DNA from: Clostridia bacterium
Lineage (GTDB): Bacteria > Bacillota > Clostridia > Christensenellales > UBA1242
Assembly (NCBI GenBank): GCA_017473285.1
Contig: JAFULP010000071.1
Coordinates: forward strand, 1-9,405
DNA length: 9,405 nt
Direction of reading: 5' to 3'
A model generated the notes under the pieces. That model searched no databases, was not told the origin of the DNA, and saw only the letters and a program-made list of their open reading frames with translations. The position numbers and the translations under genes were made by a program. Shown one piece after another: positions 1 through 7,800 of this stretch. Numbering within the stretch: the stretch's first letter is position 1; every line of letters starts with the position of its first letter.

Positions 1-602
1 ATGCCAGTTTTTTGGGCAATTGCGTCAGCGGTGGCAAACCCAATCCCGTCGATATCTTCCACGAATTTATATGGATTGGTTTTTACTTGATTTACAGTAT
101 TTGCATTATATATTGCAAATATTTTTAGTGCTAAATTTGTGGATATTGAGTGTGATTGCAAAAACATCACGGCATCTTGCATAACTCGGCACTCGGCGTA
201 GGCGTTGCCTATTTCAAACGCCTTGTCTTTACTTATGCCTTTAATTTCGGCTAAGCGCATAGGGTTGAGTTCAATAATTGCAAGAGTATCCGTTTTAAAC
301 TTGTCCACAATTTTCTTGGCGGTTACTGGGCCTATGCCTTTAATAATTCCACTGCTTAGATATCTTTCAATGGCAAGGCAGGAACTGGGTTGAAGGACTT
401 TGACTTCCTGAACGCTAAATTGCTCGCCATACTTGCTGTTTACGGTGGATTGACCTTCTAGTTCTACCGACAGACCTTCGTTGACTTGTGGAAATTTACC
501 AACAGCGGTTATGCGTTGGTTGTTACTGTTGACGATTAGCACAGTGTAATTATTTTGGTCGTTTCTAAATATTATTTCTTCAATAGTTCCAATTAATTTC
601 AT
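1..602 (-). CDS. recD2: RecD2-type (YrrC) SF1B DNA helicase, N-terminal part only
   Basis: This is the amino end of an ATP-dependent 5'-3' DNA helicase of the RecD2/YrrC family, a RecBCD-independent enzyme of DNA repair and replication-fork maintenance in the cytoplasm. The complement reads ATG at 602-600 and stays open for 200 codons to the left edge. Residues 1-70 match the small N-terminal beta domain (start MKLIGTIEEIIF, then KYGEQF at 57-62). Residues 79-102 hold IERYLSSGIIKGIGPVTAKK, the first helix-hairpin-helix of the family. Further HhH-like segments follow at about 113-132 (NPMRLAEIKGI) and 176-198 (NPYKFVEDIDGIGFATAD). The Walker A and other helicase motifs should lie beyond the edge. 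I chose this start because family homology begins within a few residues of the Met. There is no Shine-Dalgarno ahead of it, but a promoter sits directly upstream. The family call is strong; the gene is cut by the window, not broken. Confidence 0.93.
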   Translation of the reverse strand, partial: MKLIGTIEEIIFRNDQNNYTVLIVNSNNQRITAVGKFPQVNEGLSVELEGQSTVNSKYGEQFSVQEVKVLQPSSCLAIERYLSSGIIKGIGPVTAKKIVDKFKTDTLAIIELNPMRLAEIKGISKDKAFEIGNAYAECRVMQDAVMFLQSHSISTNLALKIFAIYNANTVNQVKTNPYKFVEDIDGIGFATADAIAQKTG

Positions 603-608
603 AACTAT

Positions 609-637
609 ATTATATATTATTACAAATTTTTTTGCAA
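609..637 (-). promoter_or_regulatory. recD2 promoter, probably giving a leaderless mRNA
   Basis: On the minus strand the -35-like TTGCAA (637-632) is followed after exactly 17 bases by a perfect TATAAT (614-609). The recD2 ATG begins at 602, six bases after the end of the -10 box, which is where transcription usually starts. There is no purine-rich ribosome-binding site between the -10 and the ATG. The arrangement therefore predicts an mRNA with little or no 5' leader. The box matches are seen directly; the leaderless reading is inference. Confidence 0.6.
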
Positions 638-643
638 GTTTAG

Positions 644-672
644 TTGATTGAAATTGGCAAATATGATATAAC
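644..672 (+). promoter_or_regulatory. candidate promoter for the WalJ-like gene
   Basis: TTGATT (644-649) and TATAAC (667-672) are separated by 17 bases and would start transcription near 680, leaving a leader of about 43 bases. Two weaker pairs overlap in the same stretch: TTGGCA (654-659) with TACATT (677-682), and TTTACA (675-680) with TAAACT (698-703). Which one is used cannot be decided from sequence in such A+T-rich DNA. It lies back to back with the recD2 promoter, so the two could compete or share a regulator. Confidence 0.4.
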
Positions 673-711
673 TCTTTACATTTTTTACATTTTTTGATAA
701 ACTTTGCAAGT

Positions 712-718
712 AAGGAGA
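712..718 (+). promoter_or_regulatory. Shine-Dalgarno of the WalJ-like gene
   Basis: AAGGAGA ends four bases before the ATG at 723 (GGAG to ATG gap of five). This is a strong match to the 16S rRNA 3' end and fixes the start codon. It contrasts with recD2 opposite, which has none. Confidence 0.85.
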
Positions 719-722
719 AATT

Positions 723-1511
723 ATGCGAGTTTGTAATTTGGCTAGTGGTAGTAAAGGTAATTGCACTTATGTTGAAAGTGATGGCGCAAGGTTGCTTGTG
801 GATATTGGTGTGACGGCTAAATATGTGGTGGATAATTTAACTGAGTTGAATGTAGACCCAAGCACGATTGATGCGATATTGATTACTCACGAGCATAGCG
901 ACCATATTAAAGGGGTGCAAATTTTTGCTAAAAAATATTCGATTAAAATATTTTGTGCCGAAGTGCTTAAGGAATGTTTAACCAATCAACTTGTAGGGTG
1001 TGAGCATTTGATTTGTGGCTATTCAACCGAATTTTATGTTGGTGATTTAAGGGTGATACCTTTTCCTGTTTCGCATGATAGTGTGGCGTGTTTTGGCTAC
1101 CGTATAATTGATGGTGATGCAAGTGTTAGTTTGGTTACCGACCTAGGGTTTTGTCCGGAGGCGGTGTTTAAAATGATTAAGTCAAGTGCAATAGTTTATT
1201 TGGAGGCTAATTATGACCCTGAGATGTTGTTTGCTTGTAGTTATCCACCTTTTTTAAAAAAACGAATAATGGGTAATTCTGGTCACTTGTCAAACAAGGA
1301 TTGTGCTTTGATTGCTGAAAAACTTGCCTATTCTGGCACAAGGCAAATTGTGCTTTCGCATATTAGTGAAAATTCCAATACTCAATTTTTGGCATATACA
1401 ACGGTTAAAAATTACTTAGAAAGTAAGGGTGTAATTGTTGGACAAAATATTAGGCTGGATGTTGCAAGTCAAAATTGTAGGGGTACGATTTATAAAATAA
1501 AAAATAAATAA
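723..1511 (+). CDS. walJ: YycJ/WalJ-family metallo-beta-lactamase-fold hydrolase
   Basis: This is a complete 262-residue cytosolic metallo-hydrolase of the YycJ/WalJ family, close to the usual family length. Relatives are proposed to be double-strand-specific 5'-3' DNA exonucleases, and in several Bacillota the gene belongs to the walRK cell-wall regulon operon. Visible motifs are the N-terminal LASGSKGNC (6-14), the strand LLVDIG with Asp27, and the metal-binding T-HEHSDH (His56, His58, Asp60, His61). Further on are VSHDS (His118), VTDLG (Asp140), the family signature NSGHLSN (185-191) and LSHISENSN (His213). At 161-165 it reads EANYD, where from memory the family usually has EANHD, so a conserved His appears replaced by Tyr164. 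There are no wal genes beside it: it stands alone between recD2, which diverges, and a terminator. The family call is strong; the exact biochemical role here is inferred. Confidence 0.92.
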   Translation: MRVCNLASGSKGNCTYVESDGARLLVDIGVTAKYVVDNLTELNVDPSTIDAILITHEHSDHIKGVQIFAKKYSIKIFCAEVLKECLTNQLVGCEHLICGYSTEFYVGDLRVIPFPVSHDSVACFGYRIIDGDASVSLVTDLGFCPEAVFKMIKSSAIVYLEANYDPEMLFACSYPPFLKKRIMGNSGHLSNKDCALIAEKLAYSGTRQIVLSHISENSNTQFLAYTTVKNYLESKGVIVGQNIRLDVASQNCRGTIYKIKNK

Positions 1512-1579
1512 AAAAATCAAAATAAAATAGATTAAATTAAAAAAATATTAGCAAAAATCAATTTGTTTTAAAATTCAAT

Positions 1580-1611
1580 AATAAAATATCGCATTTGCGG
1601 TATTTTATTTT
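1580..1611 (+). terminator. intrinsic terminator after the WalJ-like gene
   Basis: The arms at 1580-1592 and 1597-1609 pair over 13 bp (one T-G wobble at 1589/1600) around an ATTT tetraloop. The C/G-containing part is next to the loop and the outer part is A-T. The arm itself ends in T-rich sequence followed by more T. It lies about 70 bases after the stop codon at 1509-1511. The A-rich left arm would also allow weak function in the reverse direction. Confidence 0.65.
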
Positions 1612-1725
1612 AATTATTTTAAAATATTATTTTATGCTATTTTTAAGTATTTTTATGTTTTAAATTTTATTTTTTACAATATTAATTTTTGAATTAAAAA
1701 TATTAAATTTTGGCGTGTTATATAT

Positions 1726-1754
1726 TTGATTTTTATCTATGAATTTTGTATAAT
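1726..1754 (+). promoter_or_regulatory. promoter of the giant lipoprotein gene
   Basis: TTGATT (1726-1731), a 17-base spacer and a perfect TATAAT (1749-1754) form a near-consensus housekeeping promoter. Transcription would start near 1761 and give a leader of about 66 bases. A second TATAAT at 1761-1766 lacks an equally good -35 partner. The giant gene therefore appears to be transcribed on its own, separately from the WalJ-like gene. Confidence 0.6.
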
Positions 1755-1816
1755 TATATTTATAATAAATAATTAAACAAATAATGTGTTTTTTTTAAAA
1801 GGTTGCAAAAGATAAA

Positions 1817-1824
1817 GTGAGGGG
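1817..1824 (+). promoter_or_regulatory. ribosome-binding site of the giant lipoprotein gene
   Basis: GTGAGGGG precedes the ATG at 1827. GAGG (1819-1822) ends four bases before the start, a slightly short spacing. The signal peptide begins right at this Met, which supports the start. Confidence 0.6.
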
Positions 1825-1826
1825 TT

Positions 1827-1898
1827 ATGAAAAAGGTTTTAACTGTTTTAGCAATTTTTATGTCGATGTTGTGCAGTAGCATAATTCTTGTTTCGTGT
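1827..1898 (+). other. lipoprotein signal peptide and lipobox of the giant protein
   Basis: The first 24 codons give two lysines (K2, K3), a hydrophobic stretch from about V4 to V22, and the lipobox L21-V22-S23-C24 with the Cys codon at 1896-1898. This fits the [LVI]-[ASTVI]-[GAS]-C signal peptidase II rule. SNDYKK follows, as expected for an exported mature end. Confidence 0.88.
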
Positions 1899-4800
1899 TC
1901 AAATGATTACAAGAAGATGTATTTGGTGGTGGAGTATGCTTTGCCTACTGAAGATGGTCAAAATGTTGAATGGAAACAAATTGAATCTAACGGCAATTTT
2001 GATTATACATTGTCGCAAGGCGTGTATAGCAATGAAGATTCGGCATATGTTTTGTATTTGCGTGTAATGGTTAAGGGGATATCAAAAAAGGTGGACTCGC
2101 TATACATTTCGCAATCGGCTAACAATGCTACAATCTTGGATGGTAATACGGTGAAACCTGATGAAGCGTTTAAGGTGTTGGTAAAGAATATTGGTAGTGT
2201 AACTTTTAATGTGATTCCAAGTAACGGTGGTGAAGATAAAGCTGTGTCGTTTGGAGTTAATATTTATAGAGAACTAACCGACATTAAGCAAAGCACTGAT
2301 TGCGTGCCTGCCTTGGTTACGGGTGGATATGTAAGGCTGGAAAGTTTGAATAACTTGATTAAGTATTATCCTTATGATGATGTTGCCAAGGAAACATTAA
2401 CAAACCAAACTGGTGTGGACTACTCAATTGAAAGTATAGGAACTTTGGTTAACAATGGTGGGGACAATTTAATTGATAGGACATTTGTGCTTAACGAAGA
2501 ATTTGAAAGCACTGGCTTGCTGGCTGAAAATAAGAATAATAAAAATCAATATGTGCAACTATCTAATGCAAGTGGGCATTTGATGCTAAATGTGTCAACG
2601 GGATACAAGTTAACAAATAGCAATAATGTTATTAAGTTGTTAGCAACATCTAAGTACAACCCAGAGATTAAGACAAGTGTGTATGTATATATTGTTGAAA
2701 ACTTTACATCAACATCATTGTTGGTTAGTTATAGCGATAGCGTGTTGCTTGATAATACTGGCAATTTGCCAACTCAAACTGAGATATCTCAACCAATTAG
2801 CGATACGGCTACAATATATAATTCGTTGATTGATAACGATACATATAACTATATCAAATTGTACACTTACACAAACGCATCAATTTATTCGTACGAATCA
2901 AACCCTGGAATTAAATTGAGTGTGTATGTAAATGGTGTAAATTACAACTACAATGATGTGGTTGATAACACATTGGGTATACAGATTAGTCCAGTGCATA
3001 AGGATGTTAATGGCGAAAGCAAGTTGATAGGACTAAAGTTTGAAGTTAACCCTAATGCTAATTCTACAATAAATACTTACAATATTCGTTTGGAACTTGA
3101 CTTTACAGCATTTGATTTTAGTGCAAGTGATAAGACTCCAGTATCCGTTTTAAACAAAGAGTTTACTATTAACGTTGAAAGTTTGGCTAGTGGCTTCCAT
3201 ATTAATGGCAAGGGTTATAGCGACAACTTGGATGCATTATTAAATGGTCAAGAAAGCACCATTACCGAATATAACTCAACCCAACCAGCAAAATTATACA
3301 CACATTATACCCAAAGTGCTATAGGGCTTCCTTTAAATATTCAAGCCACTCCAACCAATGCAGTGGATACAAAGGTATATGTAAGTTTTTATGAAGATTA
3401 TAAATTTGAATCTGGACAACTGGTGCTGGAAAACAATTTGGCAACAAAAGTTCAATTGCTTGAATCTTCAAGTTTTGGTTTGCCATCAACAAATGGCGAA
3501 TATCAAATTGATTTTGCCAACAAAAATAAACTTGTGTACTTAAAACTTAACGAAAAGGAAGATATCTCCGCTTTGCAAAAAATATATATGGTGTGCAAAG
3601 TGGTTTGCACTCCTGAAAGTTTTGGATTAAACACTGTAGAGCAAAAATACATAACCTTTGTGGCAAAAATTGATGTTGTGGGCTCGGTAAACAATATATA
3701 TGTGTACAAGCAATCAAGTGACAATGTTGCAAATAACACATTGACGGATACATATTTGGCAAACAACACCGAAAATGTGGCATATATTAACTTAAATTCA
3801 ACATCAAATAATGTAAATTTAAGCGAAATTACTATCACTTCGACAAATGGAAATATTAAATATTCGGCTGATAGAGTAAATTGGGTTGAAAGTATTACCG
3901 CTGAAAATTTAAATACCATTATGGGTGGCACGTACAAAACACTTTACTTTAGAACGGTTAAAGAGTGCGACGACAGCATAATAATTTCTTCACCTAACGG
4001 AATTAAAAATCAACTTGATTACACCTTTGTTAATGTAACAAGTAGTGCTGATAATGTTAAATTGGAATATGATAGCCCTTATGTATGGGAAAGTCAAACA
4101 ATTGATAAAGTTGGCATTAGCGATGTTACAGATGCGGAAAATGTTGATTTGAAATATTTAGCGCTACAATCTGGTGCAACTGTTCAATTTAAGGCGTATG
4201 GCGACAATCGAAATGCCAACATCAAATCGGTAACTGCAACTAGTTTGATGCAAAGCAACGCAATGTATAGCAAAATTACCAAAGGTGGCAATTCGGTTTA
4301 TAATTCTATGACATCATTTAGTGACAGTGCTATTAAAGTGTTAAATTCACCAAGTTATTTGTTTGATGTTCAGGCAAACAGTGTTGGATTTACTGCGGTG
4401 ATGTTGGTTGAAGTTAAGTTTTATGTAAATGTACTTAACGCCGATGGTGTTACTGGAAGCGCAGACGATAGCGTGTATACAATTGTTGAGCGTAGTAAAT
4501 ACTTTGTGTACGAAGTGGCGGTGTATACCCCTGCAAAAGATTTAGAAGTGACAACCGATAAGGACTTGATTGTATATGTAAATGAGCATTATTTGTCATC
4601 TGCAAAAGTGGAATTTGAAGTTGCGCTAAACAAGGCAACTCAACGCATCCAATTTTCATCAAATGCTGTTAATGAAAGCATTAATTTGAGTTATGGCGAA
4701 ACTGGCGAAGCATCAATATATGGTATAAGCGTTACAACCAATGCTACAATGACTGACGGTAGCGGAAATCCATATTTCCAAATAAATGATTTAAATCGTT

Positions 4801-7800
4801 ATCAATATGAAATTGGTGGACAAATTAAAAATGAATACTTTGTTAAAAATACAACAAGAAAGTTCTCAATTCAAGCATTGCAAGGCTTGAGTGGCTTGGG
4901 GCAAGACTCAATATATGTGGACATTACAATTTATCAATTTGGCACGCAAACGATTTATCAAATACGAAAGGTTATATATTTTGGCGATTATGAAAAGGCG
5001 GACGGCATTGTAGTTGATGGTGTGGATAACTACAACAACTTGTATTTAAGTTTGTTAAGTGGCAATACTGTTAGAACAACTATTTATGCAAGCGTATCTA
5101 ATCAAAGTGCTACATACAAAGATTTGGGATATAATATCTTCTTATTAGATGAGGATACAAATTTACTAATTGATTATCGTGGTAGCAATTTAAGCATTAC
5201 TCATAATCCTGAAGATGATAGCTTTGAAATTAATGCAACCAACAAAGGTGGAATTTATCAACTAGAATTGTTTGCAAAGGACTCGTACGATGCCGAAATT
5301 AATGACTACAAAGTTAAATTTAATATACGAATTACCGTAAGTGATGGTAAAACTGAGACAACTGCATATTTGATTAGTTCGTTAAGCGAATTTGAAACAA
5401 TTGCAACCAACAGTCAAAATTATTACAGATTGGCTAAAGATATTGATATTTCAGCATTAAGTAAAACCAACTGGTGGGACAAGGAAAGACAATTTGCGGG
5501 CTTCCTAGACGGCGCAATTACTATCAATGACCCTAACACTGGCAATGTTATTTATAAATGCTATTCATTAATCGGGCTTAAGATTAGCGAATATAAAACA
5601 GTAAGTGATGTAACTTGCTTTGGTTTGTTTAACTCAGTTACAGGTACAATTAAAAATATTACATTTGATAGAGTGACTTTTGATGTGGCATTAAACAATG
5701 AAAACACATCATCAAATAATCCTGTAAATATTGGTGCAGTAACCGCAATCAATAATGGAACAATTGAAAATTGTAGTGTAAACATTGTTGCAAGCGAAGT
5801 AGTAATTAAATCATATATTGAAAATGCTGACGGTAGCACTACTGATATTAGCGCTGAAAATACAAATTACAATATTGGCTTAATAGCGGGTATTAATAAC
5901 AAAACAATTTCATATAACAACACTAATCTTGGCTCAAATTATGCGTATATGACCGATTGCTATTCGGCTGGCAAGTTGACTGTTACAGTTCAGGCTGGAA
6001 ATAGCAAATTTACCAACTCAACCAACCTAAATGTGGGCGCAGTTGTAGGTCAAAACGGAGAAAAAGGGACAATAAGCGCTACATACGAAGATGGAAGCAC
6101 TCAAAGTATTCGTACATTAATCAGTGCCGTTTCAAACATTGAAGTGCTTGTAGATTATGACGAGTCACACGCACCAATGACCATTAACAGCGCTTTAGGC
6201 GGTATCGCAGGCTTAAATGCGGGAACTATTACTAAGGTGGCGGTAAGCGGAAGATTGGTGGCTAACGACAAAGTTAATCTTGGCGGTATTGCAGGCGTAA
6301 ATACTGGCAAAGTTCAAGAATGTACTAATTATGGTGCATATATTGAAGGGCGCATTTTGAATGAAGATTATACCTATACTTATGCGGGCGGAATTACAAA
6401 ATCTAACATATATCATAGTTTTACAGATGATGGAACAAGTATAGATTTAGAACAAAATATTGGTGGAATAATAGGCTTTAACAACGCAGGCATTGTAGAT
6501 AACACAAGAACAATGTTTATAGTGTTTGACAGCAACGAAGTGTCAATTGAGGCATCAAGAGCGCAAATTGTAGGCGTTGGTAATGTTGGTGGCGTGATTG
6601 GTAAGGCAACTAATACACAATTAACCCGTGCTTATGTGGAAAACTTTGTTTCAGATGGCGAAAATGAATTAAATTACAACATTATTGGCGTTAATGCAAA
6701 TGTGGCAGGACTTGTGGCATACAGTGCAAATTCAAGCGCTAATTTGAGTTTTGTACAAGCCGACTTTAATGTTGGAGATAGCATTTTCTATGAATTTGGC
6801 AAGAATTTAGACTTTAAATATGTGTACTTTATAGGAGATGTACTAAGCAATAATATTGAAAACAACGAATTGAAAGAACATAACATAGCAACTATTTATT
6901 CGTATATTGTAAATACTGTGATTTATTTGGATGCTGAAGGTAAGATTGCTATACAAGCAAATGAGTATGGTGTTGACGATATTACATTAAATAGCGATTT
7001 TGAAATTGCTGGATTTACGGCTAGTTGGCGCAAAAGCGAGCAAGAAAGTATCAATAATAAGTACCCATATTTGGTTTATACCGTGGACAGTAAGGATGTT
7101 TATACACTCACAATAAGGCCTAGTGAAATTATTGTAAATGTGGATGAAAACTATTTTGATAGTGATGCGGTAGAAGATGATACCGTTAAGTTTGAAAGAT
7201 ATGAAACAACCGAAGGCGATAGTCAAGATGGCTTGTATATTCAATACAAGAACAACGACCAAGTAAGCGCAACTGCAGTGGTGTACTATGTGGCAAACGG
7301 CAACAATACTCACAAATTGGTAAGCGAAGATACGGATAAAGGCTTGATTGAAAAAGCAATACTTCCATCTATTTCAAGCGGTGTATATAGCGTTAACATC
7401 ATATCAGGTGCGCAAATTGCAAGTTTGACAGACGGAGACGCTACAATCACATTCTATGGTGTGGGTAAAGTTGTGTTGAAATTTGCGTCACTTTATGATA
7501 CAAAAGTTCAAGATACAGTTACTATATTTGTTGAAAATCCATTACATCAAGACACATTCACCCTAACCACAGGCACAGGGCTTGAAGACAGAAACGGACA
7601 AGGTGAAAGATTTACTACACGAGTTGGGGTAAATTCGTTAATCAATGTGGGCTTAAAAGATGTAAATGGTCAAACATTTGACGCTACAAAAACATATATG
7701 TCGGCAAAGGTTGATAATGCAAACATCAAGGTAAATGGTGTAACAACTGAAATTGCTGATGACAAATTAAGCGAATATTTTACATTTGCTCCTAAAACAA

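Larger units (their letters stand above)
1512..1826. other. A+T-rich intergenic region, no gene
   Basis: This 315-base gap is almost entirely A and T and holds no convincing open frame on either strand. It contains a terminator-like hairpin (1580-1609) serving the WalJ-like gene and a near-consensus promoter (1726-1754). The leader of the giant lipoprotein gene follows, with a run of eight T (1789-1796) and its ribosome-binding site (1817-1824). Between 1612 and 1725 I see only low-complexity A/T sequence. Confidence 0.8.

Noticed and set aside
205..393. Plus-strand open frame of 62 codons
   Set aside because: It is antisense to recD2, whose protein sequence is clearly recognisable over the same bases.
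1678..1704. Possible hairpin between two AATATT words
   Set aside because: AATATT is its own reverse complement and the surroundings are nearly all A/T. The stem is short and bulged, with no G/C pairs, so it is expected by chance.
3503..3937. Open frame of 144 codons on the minus strand, with another overlapping it at 3547-3783
   Set aside because: Both lie inside the continuous giant frame, have no ribosome-binding site and give low-complexity hydrophobic sequence typical of the antisense of A+T-rich coding DNA.
5727..6746. GLUG-like array as evidence for an IgA1-protease-type peptidase
   Set aside because: GLUG repeats occur beside such peptidases, but no HExxH zinc-protease motif was seen in the visible part. 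The repeats alone do not indicate protease activity.
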